Assembly (NCBI GenBank): GCA_946186665.1
Contig: CAMHOE010000003.1
Coordinates: 1 to 64,000, forward strand
Reading direction: 5' to 3'
Source of the DNA: an uncultured Clostridia bacterium
Lineage (GTDB): Bacteria > Bacillota > Clostridia > Oscillospirales > Acutalibacteraceae
Length of the DNA stretch: 64,000 nt
Shown here: piece by piece, positions 50,031 through 61,100 of the stretch
How positions within the stretch are numbered: the stretch's first letter is position 1
Layout: each line of letters begins with the position of its first letter
The notes under the pieces: generated by a model
The model's database searches: none
Seen by the model: only the letters and a program-made list of their open reading frames with translations
What the model was told of the DNA's origin: nothing
Made by a program: the position numbers and the translations under genes

Positions 50031-50059
50031 TTGACAAAAGGGAAGAGTTGTTGTATAAT
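50031..50059 (+). promoter_or_regulatory. Consensus promoter of tRNA-Leu
   Basis: TTGACA (50031-50036) and TATAAT (50054-50059) are exactly 17 bases apart. The start near 50066 is 15 bases before the mature tRNA 5' end, as expected for a stable RNA gene. It lies 20 bases after the end of composite repeat F. Confidence 0.9.
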
Positions 50060-50080
50060 TTATAGGCAGTAAGTTGATAA

Positions 50081-50164
50081 GCCGGTATGTCGGAATTGGC
50101 AGACGAGACAGACTCAAAATCTGTTATCCGCAAGGGTGTGTGGGTTCAAGTCCCACTACCGGCA
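50081..50164 (+). tRNA. tRNA-Leu (CAA anticodon)
   Basis: The 84-base sequence folds as a class II tRNA. The acceptor stem is GCCGGTA (50081-50087) with TACCGGC (50157-50163) and discriminator A. The anticodon stem ACAGA/TCTGT surrounds the loop CTCAAAA with anticodon CAA (50115-50117). It has a long variable arm, as leucine tRNAs have, and a T arm with GTTCAAG. It reads UUG codons, used as start codons for several genes here. CCA is not encoded. Confidence 0.96.
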
Positions 50165-50170
50165 CTTGTA

Positions 50171-50216
50171 AAAAAACCGCATGAATTCTGAAAACTCAGT
50201 GTTCATGCGGTTTTTT
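50171..50216 (+). terminator. Terminator of tRNA-Leu
   Basis: AAAAAACCGCATGAA (50171-50185) pairs with TTCATGCGGTTTTTT (50202-50216), a strong hairpin and T run seven bases beyond the tRNA end. Confidence 0.92.
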
Positions 50217-50290
50217 GTTGTTTTTTATAATATCGTTCTTGTTATTATATTATCAATACTATCAGTTTTGACGCTGAAATCCCATACGGA

Positions 50291-50327
50291 ATCGTCCTGA
50301 AATCGCGCAGTGAGATATCAGGACGAT
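50291..50327 (+). terminator. Orphan terminator-like hairpin
   Basis: ATCGTCCTGA (50291-50300) pairs perfectly with TCAGGACGAT (50318-50327), followed by ATTTTTAT. No gene ends just before it apart from the tRNA, which has its own terminator. It may be the remnant of a lost gene or a second stop. Confidence 0.55.
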
Positions 50328-50799
50328 ATTTTTATATCCTTGGCTTCTTCAAAACCAATTGGATGTTTTTCTTGTTGATCTTGTTTTGTTATCGTTCCAT
50401 TCAAATCTTATATAATTATAATCTATGACTGATTTATTGCATTTTGTCAACTGATAAATCAAAAAGTTCATCACTCCGTGAACAGCATCATTAACGCAAT
50501 ATCCGTGAATACTTTACACAATTGAGTGTTTTGTGGCTATTCTTTATATAGTGACACAATAGTGCTATTGGAAGGAAATATAAATATGGCAATATAAATA
50601 TTATATAATATTAATGAAAAAAATTATCCAATAAAAATGCCTAATAATTTTTAAAATATTTGTTAATTACTGTTGATATAGTGATGATATTGTGCTAAAC
50701 TCTATGATAAGTACAATATGTGGTACTATGCTTGGATAGTGTTCAGACATAGTACAGTCCAATTTGTTCCACAGCGTTCGTATGTATTTTCTTGTATTA
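50328..50799. other. AT-rich spacer without recognised genes
   Basis: This stretch has no open frame with a ribosome site and no match to the repeats elsewhere in the window. It is visibly richer in A and T than the rest. It lies between the tRNA-Leu gene and the surface-protein locus and could hold regulatory sites for the latter. Confidence 0.5.
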
Positions 50800-50831
50800 T
50801 TGACAGGTCACAATTTTATAACATGTTACAA
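50800..50831 (+). promoter_or_regulatory. -35-like TTGACA and palindrome upstream of the surface locus
   Basis: TTGACA (50800-50805) is a perfect -35, but no -10 lies at the right distance. TTATAACATGTTACAA (50816-50831) is a near-perfect 16-bp palindrome with TAACATGTTA at its centre. It is 53 bases before the first gene of the locus and could be a regulator site that makes the promoter dependent on an activator. Confidence 0.35.
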
Positions 50832-50883
50832 TTGTATTATTTTATTTTAGTATGTTCTGACAAAAAATGATGAAGGGGATGAC

Positions 50884-51522
50884 ATGATGGCTCGTAAGAA
50901 AAGCAGATTGTTTTTGATAGTTTTGATCGTATTAGTGATAGTTGTTTCAGCGTCGGTCGGAGTTACTATGTCTGTTCTGGTTACCAATACAGCCGGCAAG
51001 TCAAATGTCTTTACATTCGGAAATGTCGGAGTGTCCGTTACAGAGGAAAAATGGAGCAAGCTTTCTGATGATGACAAGATCGTGTATCAGGGGAAAACCG
51101 TTCCGAAAGACCCGAAGATCACAAATACCGGCTCTACAGAGCTGTACGCTTATTTTAAAGTAAGGGTGCCTACAGCCAACATAAGACTGGTCAATGATGA
51201 TGAAACGGTAGCCGCTCCTTCAAAGCAGTATCTTTTTTCGTATGATGTCAACAGCAATTGGACTCTGATAGATACCGATGATTCAAACGAGGATTATGAA
51301 GTCCGTCTGTACGCATATACAAAGGGTCCTCTTGCATCAGGCGAAAGCACCAATACACTTTTTGATGAAGTAACATTCGTCAATATGCTTGAGGGCGAGA
51401 TCAACATGGGCACAAAGCTCGAGATACTTACAAGCGCCTATGCAATACAGACAGATCTGGCAGACGGAGCGGAAATGACAGATGAAAAGTTCAAGGAACT
51501 GTTCTATCAGTTCGCTTCATAA
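50884..51522 (+). CDS. TasA/camelysin-like surface protein 1
   Basis: The 212-residue product has a basic start and long hydrophobic segment (MMARKKSRLFLIVLIVLVIVVSASVGVTMSVLVTN), then GKSNVFTFGNVGVSVTEEKW. This is the join typical of SipW-dependent proteins, where the mature chain begins with a short strand after the helix. The rest has the pattern of a camelysin/TasA jelly-roll domain (KDPKITNTGSTELYAYFKVRVP). Such proteins form fibres or pili-like surface structures in biofilms. AAGGGG precedes the ATG at 5 bases. Its processing enzyme is probably the SipW-type peptidase at 63266. Confidence 0.75.
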   Translation: MMARKKSRLFLIVLIVLVIVVSASVGVTMSVLVTNTAGKSNVFTFGNVGVSVTEEKWSKLSDDDKIVYQGKTVPKDPKITNTGSTELYAYFKVRVPTANIRLVNDDETVAAPSKQYLFSYDVNSNWTLIDTDDSNEDYEVRLYAYTKGPLASGESTNTLFDEVTFVNMLEGEINMGTKLEILTSAYAIQTDLADGAEMTDEKFKELFYQFAS

Positions 51523-51569
51523 CAGTTGAATCAGGTTTATCCAAGAATGTAGAAGAGGAGGGAGTCAGG

Positions 51570-52106
51570 TTGAAAAAGAAAATAGCATTATTAACTATAC
51601 TCGGCATCTTTGCGTGCCTGACAAGTTTCGGGACTTCCTATGCTTATCTGACAGCATATAATGAAAGTGTCAATGAATTTACAGTGGGAGCGACGTTGGT
51701 TGAAGTTCAGGAGGAGTTTGCGGCTCCTAAGGAACTTAAACCGGGAATGACATTCAAAAAAAAGCCGAGTGTTTATAATTCCGGCAACCTGCCTTGCTAT
51801 GTCAGGATCAGAGCGGATTTTTCTACCAGCAAGGCTCAGGAATTCTGTACGCTTGATATGAACACTACAGATTGGGAGCTGAGTACTGACGGGTATTACT
51901 ATTATAAAGAGCTTCTTGAACCGGAACAGTCGACTCCTCCGCTGTTTACTACTGTGTCTATAAGCAGCAGCTGTTCTGCTGATGATCTTATAGGATTTGA
52001 TATTTATGTATATTCAGAGGCTGTTCAGCATCCGGATCATGAAGGCGACCATCCCGCAGACGAGTATATGACCGTCTGGGATGACTACCTGAAACCATTG
52101 GTTTAG
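51570..52106 (+). CDS. TasA/camelysin-like surface protein 2
   Basis: The 178-residue product begins MKKKIALLTILGIFACLTSFGTSYAYLTAYNESVNEFTVGA. The SYAYLT...NEFTVG segment is the SipW cleavage-site pattern of TasA relatives, and KKPSVYNSGNLPCYVRIRADFS follows the same strand pattern as protein 1 (KDPKITNTGSTELYAYFKVRV). The start is TTG 51570-51572, with GGAGGG 8 bases upstream. It lies 47 bases after protein 1 and 18 bases before the giant adhesin, so the three are probably one operon. Confidence 0.78.
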   Translation: MKKKIALLTILGIFACLTSFGTSYAYLTAYNESVNEFTVGATLVEVQEEFAAPKELKPGMTFKKKPSVYNSGNLPCYVRIRADFSTSKAQEFCTLDMNTTDWELSTDGYYYYKELLEPEQSTPPLFTTVSISSSCSADDLIGFDIYVYSEAVQHPDHEGDHPADEYMTVWDDYLKPLV

Positions 52107-52124
52107 TAAAGAGAGGTGAGATAT

Positions 52125-55100
52125 ATGTCCGGCAGAAGGATATCATACAAATATAAACAAATATATATGAGGTTCATGTCTGTGCTTCTTGTATTTTCCA
52201 TGTGCTTCGGAATGGTGATCATAGGAGATATGACAGCTTCGGCAGAGGGGGAAGAGGATGACGGAACAGGTGGTTTCTCCTTAAGTCTGAAATGGGTCGG
52301 AGACGCTGCCGATGAACAGTTCTACGATTATGATTCCGATATAGAGGCGACAAGGTACGTTCGTATGAAAGTAATGTACAGTAATGACTCCCTCCCATCT
52401 GACTATGAAGCAAATCAGATAATAATCGTAGTGCCCGGTCTGAATGATGTTGTCAGAGACAGCACCCTGAAACCGGAGGCTATAGCGGCTGATATGGCAA
52501 TTGAAAGTGATAAGGCTTACGACTGGAGCTATACCTATAACTCAGAGAGGAACGAATATACATTCGTAAATAACTCAGAAATGCACAAGGAGTTCGTGTT
52601 TGAGGGTATGTTCGAGATCGTCTGGAAGGTCAATTCCAGAACAAGCAAAGACAACTATTACAAGGATATCTCTGCCACTCTTACAACTGTTAACGGAGAG
52701 ACGGCTGTAAGCAACACCATAACTTACCAACAGAAGCGATACAAGGATACGTACGTGTTTACGGATTATAATCCTGCATCAAGGATAAAATCAAAGGAAG
52801 GCGTAGACGAGCTTGTTGAAAGCGGAAAGACGAGCGGTGATTATTACTTTGTAAAGTATTCGGACTTTCCATATACATATACAAAACGGTCATTGGGTCT
52901 GACAACCTGCTATGAATATAACGAATACTATTATCTGTATTGCGATTGGAACATCTGGGTGCGTGAGGGAGTCAATCTTTGCGGAACCGATGGAAAGGTC
53001 GGTTCGGATGATGCGATGATCAAAAAGACAGGCATTGTACGGACGCTTGAAGACGGCAAGCAGTATGAGTGCTGGACAGCCAAGAACAAATACGCAAGGT
53101 ACAGATACAGCGGACTTACATTCTATGCCGCATATCCAAGAGAGATATACGAGACTGACACGGCACCAATGGTTCGCTTGGAAGCTGTAGGTACCTTCAA
53201 GGGTGAGGGCATCTCCGGTATATTTGCTTCCAAGGATTATTACATAGACGATATTACGTTATTTGAGTTCAACTATGATGGAGCTTCCTTTGGTGCCAGC
53301 AAGATCAGCAGTGGTGTATGGAACTCTTTTACTGAATATCAGTGTACCTATCCCTGCACTACTTATGGCGCGGTAAATGCCACCGATCTCAAAAGCGGAA
53401 ACAGGGAGTACAACTCGACCTTACGCTTGACGATGTTTGATACAAGGGTTTCCGAAGGCGATACTGTCACAATGGAGATTGCTGATGATCTGTTGCAGGT
53501 CAAAACTACGGGCGGCAGTCTCAGAGCACTTGCTGATGACGAATATAATTTTACAGCTATCAGTCTGCCTTCGCTTGAATCCTTTTATAATATCAATTAT
53601 CTGAGGAATAAAGTAAAGAATTACCCGACTGAATTATGGATACGCCCGGCAGGCAGTGCGGATTATGTACTTTATCAGGAATTTGATTTTGGCAGTGAAG
53701 CAAAGAATGTGACATTTGACCGAAATGATGTAGTAGGTGTAAAGCTGAGGATCAAAGATTTTGATCAGACGATCGAATCTTATTATATCGGTGTCAAATA
53801 CAAGTTCCATACTCAGGCGGATGATATCCAGTTCCTTACGGAAACAGGCGAGTTCTACAATAACATGTATATAAGCTTTTATTCCGGAGATGGAACATTG
53901 CTGAACCCGAATGCAGAAGGTATCAACTATCCTGCAAACTTTGACAGCCAGTATGATCTTGATACCTACGGTGAGTATAAGATCAGACGAAGCTTTATGC
54001 TTCATATTCATGTGATCCCAAGTATTATTGATTCTGATGTATATCTGAGCAGGTATAAGCAAACGAAGACTGCAACTATGTTCTATGCAAGTGAGACAGT
54101 TGATTTCCGGCTGCCTGATGGTAACTCGATCGAAAAGTTTTCAGTGTATTTCATGCTTCCGAATGATGTGAAATTACAGAGTCTGTATTCCACACCCGCA
54201 AAGCTTCTTGATCAGATACGTCTTGAAGGTTGGCGGTACGATACAGGAGTAGAGCTTACGAATCGTTTCCTTAAGAATCATATATCAGGGATCTCTATCG
54301 ACGAAGACTACATTGGCAATGGACGGGATCGTATCGCTATCCATTTTGATCTCGGCGAAGATGCAATTCTCAATCAGTCCCCCGGACTGAATGATTTCAG
54401 AATTTCGATAGATAAAATCCCGCTTGTAGTGGATATTGACACTCTGAGAAATCAATCCACAGGTGCTATTGATACAGTGAAAGAGTACACCTACATGATA
54501 AACGCCTACGCAGTAATAGATCAGGATGACTACTGGTCGACGGAAACTTCGCAGGATCTGAGTGACGATGTAAAGCGTTTTTGTGACCTTCCTCTGACAG
54601 GTGATTTCAGCGTTACAAGCGCCAGTGGAAATTTCTGCAAATTCATGATGGCTAATTATGCACAGCTTGAAAGCCTTATGTCTGTTAAGACGGGACTTAC
54701 AAGCGAGTTCAGAGTTCCGAAACTCAACAACGGAGAATTTTCTGATGTGCCGTATACCTACGAAAATTCGGAATATACATACAGAATAAAGTTCCGCTCA
54801 GGTCAGGGTATGTCCGCTAATATCGTGTATGTAAATGCTCTGGAGACAGACGAAAAAGCTGAGTGGCATGGAACGTTTTCCGGTATAGATATTTCAGATG
54901 CAGAAAGCAAGCTGAATGTTAACGGAATTGTTTACTATTCTGATACTGTAGTTGACACAAGTGTTAAGCCCGATTTTTCTGATGCGGAGGTCTGGACTAC
55001 GGACAAAGATTCACTTACTGAAGTCAAGTCCGTTGCAGTGGTGTTCAACAACGGAAGGCTCCAGATAGGAGCCAGTGCGTATCTGGAAATTAAAATGATC

Positions 55101-58100
55101 TCTCCGGAAAATACTGATGAAGCTCTGAATGATTGTATTACTGTAAACAGCGCGATGATCTATTATGACAACGTCAACAGCGATACCGGCGAGATCATTC
55201 CGGACAGTTCTTCCATGATAATGTCCAACAGGACTGCAATTGCAATGACACCTTTTATAGGAAAGATAAATATTTTTAAAACCGACTCCTATGATAACAA
55301 GCCGCTTAAGGGCGTAAAGTTTGAGCTGTATAAGCGTTCGGCAGATCCTGATGTTGCAGATACTTTGGTTAAGAATAATATAACAACGGATGCAGCCGGC
55401 GAGGCTGTTATTCAGAACGTGGTCTATGGAAATTATTATCTTAAGGAGGTTTCAGCCCCTGAGGGATATGAAATACCGGCGGATGAGACCCTTATTGAAC
55501 TTATCGACGATGAACCTGATAAGATAGTTAATGTAAATATCAGCAACGACAGAAAAAAGACAAAGGTCACACTGCTAAAGACTTCGGATAAGTACAGCGG
55601 CAACCACCCACAGGGAGCAAGGTTCAGGCTTTACTATGCTGACGGCACTCCTTACAATACTACCACTTATACAACAAACTGGAGCGGTCAGATAGTTGTA
55701 GAGCTTCCGTGGGACAGCTATTACTTTGAAGAAACTCAGGCACCGTCGGGTTATACTTTAGACACAGAGAATAATAAAACTGCGTTTACGATAAAACCGA
55801 ACGGCAAGCTTGATACCGGTGACGACTACTATTATGAAGAGGAAGAAGAGCAGAGCAATGATATTGTTCTGGAGGTCCAGAATAAACAGAAACCTGCTTC
55901 CATTAAGCTGACGAAATATGAAATGCTTGAGGATGGTACAGAAACAACTACTCCGGTTGCGGGTGCTGTTTATCAGCTGTACAGATCTGCCGATAACACG
56001 ATGCTCGGCACTTATATAACAGACAGCAGCGGCGTTATCAATGTTTCGGATGTTGCGATCGGTTATTACTATTTCATAGAAAAGATACCGGCTCAGGGCT
56101 ATCAGCTGAATACAGAAAAGGTAGAAGTAAATGTCTATGCGTCCAACTATGGCATGAGTATAAGAAGGACGACCTATGATAAGCGTAAGAATGGTACCGT
56201 ATGGTTCGAGAAGAAGGACAATGAAGGACAGCCTGTTGCAAATGCAGAATATGGACTGTTCAGGTCTGATGGTACTCAGGTCGATAATGAGAGAAAGCCC
56301 TCTTCCGTTACCTACAAAACCGACTCCTCAGGATCCATAACTATAAGTGATCTGTGGTGGGGCGACTATTATGTAAAAGAGGTCAAAAGTCCTACAGGAT
56401 ATGAGCTGAATGAAACACATTATAATTTCTCCGTAGGAAAGACCAATGTAAGGACCTACATAAAGCTTTCAGGTGTGGACGACAGGATACTCGGTAAGGC
56501 AAAGCTTATAAAGACTGATGCTGAAACCGGAACCAAAAAGCTTGAGGGCGCTGTATATGATCTTTACAAGGGCGACGGCACCTTATATAAGAAGGATATC
56601 ACAACAAATGCAGATGGCGAGTCCGCTGTTATAGAGGATATTCCGTGGGGCAGCTATTATTTCCTTGAGAAAACGGCGCCTGAAGGTTATGCAGTGTCTG
56701 ATGAGAAGGTAAGATTTTCAGTCAACTATCTCTCGGCAGGAAAGGTTCAGGAGATATTTGCAGAGGATAAGGAGCTTTCCGGAAATATTACCGTTACAAA
56801 GAAGATCAGGATAGATGATGCTGTATTTGCGCACGGCAATCCGACCTTCATATTCAAGGTTGACGGAAAGGACACGGACGGCAACCCGTACACAGCATAC
56901 AGAAGCCTGACATTCTCTGAGGAATATGTAAACTCCTTTAAGGATATCGGAGAGACATATGTATCCCTCGATGCACTGTTTACAGAGATCCCGATAGGAA
57001 CATGGAAGGTATCTGAGCAAAGTACTATACGTTATGACAGCGATAAAAACAGGATCATAACCTCAGGCACAGTAAACGACGACGGAACGGTTACTATTGA
57101 ATTGTCCGGCGATACTGAAGATACATTGTCCGGAAACGTAACCTTCCTGAATGAAAAAACTGTACAGTCCGGTACATCTTCGGCAGGACAGGAACAGAAT
57201 ATAGTAAAGAGAAAGAGCAAAGTGACATCTATATCTGTTATCTGGAAAGGCGACGAGTACCTGCCCGATCCGCATATATATCCAAGTGATCTTGATGTTT
57301 ACGTGGTATATGATGACGGAACGACAGAAAGGCTGAACAGAAGTGATTATGATCTTTACGTTGGTGAAGATAAGATAGACGGAAGCTATCTGGGTGATCT
57401 AACGAACGGTTCATATGTTATTACTATAGAGTACGGCAATAACGATAAGACAAGCAGGCTGTACAAGGACTCTTTCGAAGTAAAGGTCGCTCCGCCTACG
57501 GCGTTCACCTACGAGGTCACTAAAGACAAATTTGAGGAAAACGGCGTTACGTATGACGGTACTGCGGTCATCACAGGATATCTGGGTGATTACGCTGAAG
57601 TAATTCACATTCCTGAAACTGTGGACGGAACAAATGTACTTGTCAATTATTTTGAAGGCGGTGCCAGAAGAGGATATGATAATGATACTTATAAAGTAGT
57701 AGGTATCAAGGGATATTATTACTCTTCCGATCTGACAGCAGAGGGCGCATACGCAAGCTGCGCATATGGCTTCAAGGATGCCACTACGGTTTACCTGCCT
57801 GATTCTGTTACTTTAATAGGAGATGCCGCATTCAAGAATTGTACAAGCCTTGTAAATCTTGACCTTACAAATATCACTGAGATCGGCGACTATGCTTTGT
57901 ATGGATGTACAGCTCTGGATGTAACTGATATTGAAATTCCAAACCTTGTAACAATAGGAGATTATGGTTTTTCAAAGGTTTCACAGATAAGGTCGCTCAA
58001 TCTTCCTGCAATACAATATGTAGGTGATTATGCTTTTGCAGGATGTGAGGGCATTACCAAAGACAACGAGGGCGTTCTCGGTGAGATGGGTGATGATTAC

Positions 58101-61100
58101 TGGACTCTCGAAAACGGCAGAACATATCTTGCTTACTGGACTGATCAGGTAACCTTTGGCGAGTACAAGACTCCTTATTCAGGAAAAGGTGATGTTGTTC
58201 CTCCTATGCTTGGAAGAGATGTATTCTACGATACACCGCTTTATAATGAAGCTAAGGAACACTGTGAAGGATCTGATGATTTTGTACTTATCTATACAGA
58301 TGAAAACTGCAGTATACTCAGCAGTTTCCTGTATGACAAGACAAGGATAAACTATGATGATCTTACTGATGATAATATTTCATATGACAGGGATTATTCC
58401 TTCTATAATATGTATATTGATACGAGAACTCAGAGTATTGCAGCATATACATTTTATAATTGTGATTTTATCACCGCACTATATTGTTCTTTACCGTTTG
58501 CTGCCCCAAATGTTTATGTAATAGGTGATTGTGCATTCAGCGGCTGTTATCGTCTGAGATATATGTTTGAACGAGATTCAACAGATTTTATTCAGGATTC
58601 TTCAACAGGTGAGCTTAATTACTCTGCATATTATGCGTGGGGATCTGTATCAGTAATTCACTACAGGCTTGGCAAAAACGTATTCCATGGCTGTCTGAGC
58701 CTGAGCAGATATGAAAATATACCTGATGGAACTACAAGTGTTTCACGTGTTGACTTTGTGCCATATGTCTATGACACTGATGATGGTTCGTATTATAGTG
58801 TGTATGACGTCGTATCATATAACGGTTATTATTCACTTTATCTTCCGGACAGCGTGACGGATATTGAAGATTATACGTTCTACAAAGCTAACCTTAACTA
58901 CTTCCGACTGCCGGATGGACTTAAAAGGATAGGCGAAGGTGTTTTTAGAGATGCGTCTTTTAACTGGTGGGAAGATGGTGATAACTATATTCCTGACAGT
59001 GTAACAGAAATAGGGGATTATGCTTTTAATGGTGCTTATTTTGCGCTTCCTCTTACTCTTTCAAAGAATCTAAAATATATTGGGGATCATGCCTTTGAAT
59101 ACTCAAATGCGTTTTCTTATGGTGACGGCCTCGTTCTTCCGGATGGCGTGACACATATCGGAGACTACGCTTTTGCTTATTCTTATATAAATGGAGAAAT
59201 GGAACTGCCCGATTCGCTGACTTATATCGGAGAATATGCTTTCCGTGAGAACTCCTTTACTAAATTGACTGTTCCCGGCAGTGTTGCTAATATCGGAGAG
59301 GGTGTCTTTAATTACTGCAGGAACCTTGAAAGCGTAGAGATCTGTGATGGAGTGCAGACTATAGGTCCCTATGCGTTTGCATACTGCACAAATCTTACTA
59401 CTGTAACTATTCCTGACAGCGTTACGTACATTGACCCCACAGCATTTGAGGGTTGTCCAAGATTACGGCTGGATGGCGGTGATACTGTTGTTGTAGATGG
59501 AATTACATACAGTAAAGATATGAAAACGCTTATATCCTGTCCGACTTCGAAAACCGGAACCATTGTTGTTCCTGACAGCGTTACAAAAATAGAAGACCGT
59601 GCTTTCTATTACTGTTCTTGGATAACAGGCGTTACTTTACCGAGCGGTTTGAAAAGTATAGGTGATAATGCGTTCTACCGCTGTGAGCGCCTCACAACAA
59701 TAACACTTCCGAGCGGACTGAAAAGTATAAGTGAACGTGCGTTCGCTTCGTGTACGGGTCTTACAGAACTAACACTTCCGGACGGACTGACAAGCTTAGG
59801 TGATTATGTGTTTAGTTCATGTTCTAATATTACGAGTCTTACAGTTCCGGAAAGTGTAACATCTTTTGGTGACGGTATGTTTTATTATTGCCAGAAGCTT
59901 GAAACAGTGACGCTCCCAAGCAATATGACGAGTATTCCTGCCAGCACATTCTACTGGTGCACAAAGCTCAGCAGCTTTAATATGCCTGATGGTGTAACAA
60001 GTATCGGAAACTCTGCTTTTGTAGCATGCAGAGCTCTTGCAGGTATTACTATACCTGATGGTGTAACAAGTATCGGAAACTCTGCTTTTTCAGGATGCAG
60101 TGCTTTTACAGGTATTACTATTCCCGATGCAGTTACAAGCATAGGTAATAATGCTTTCAGCTCATGCAGCGGTCTTACAAGCATAACGATTCCTGAAAGT
60201 GTTAAGACTATCGGCTATGAAGTATTCCGATCTTGCAGCAAACTGGAAAGTGTTGTACTCCCGAAAAAGGTAGACAGCATGGGATACAGTGCATTTTATA
60301 ACTGCAGTAAGCTTACAAGCGTTAAGGTGACCGGAGGCACGGTAAATACACTTCCTCAGGGTAAGTTATCTGTAAATGAAATGTTCTACAGTTGCACCAG
60401 TCTTACAAACATGGTTCTGCCTGACGGAATAACTACATTGGGACAGAATATGTTCAATAACTGTACGAGCCTTGAAAGCCTTACAATTCCTGACAGCGTT
60501 TCGGAGTACTACTATTATTACAACTCATTGAACAATTGTACTGCTTTGACGGATATCAACATCAGTGCTGAATGTTTGTGCAAGCTTTATGGTCTCTCAT
60601 CGTTTAATATGTTTGACAGCACCGGTCTTTATAGGAATGCACCGAATAACAGCTATGTTTATATCGGTGAAACGCTTTACAAATATAAAGGAACTTTGCC
60701 GGCAGGTACGGAGGTCGTTCTTGATGAAGGCATCAAGGGTATTGCACCGTATGCGTTTAACGGCAGTAAGAATATTGTAAGTGTTTCAGGACCTGATGTT
60801 GAGTATGTCGGAGAAAACGCATTTAATAACTGTTCCAACCTATCTTCGATAGATCTTGGGAAGCTGAAGTATATGGGCAGGTATGCGTTTACTAATGTCA
60901 ATTCCGCAGCAACTCAGGACGGTGAAAACTATATTGGCAAGGTATTCTATAAGTATAAAGGCACTATGCCTGCTGATACAGAGATCACTTTACGTGAAGG
61001 TACAACGCAGATAGCAAATCAGGCTTTCAGTAATTGTTCAAATATGATCTCAATTGACATTCCGGCTTCGGTTGCGGATATAGGTTATTACGCATTCAGT

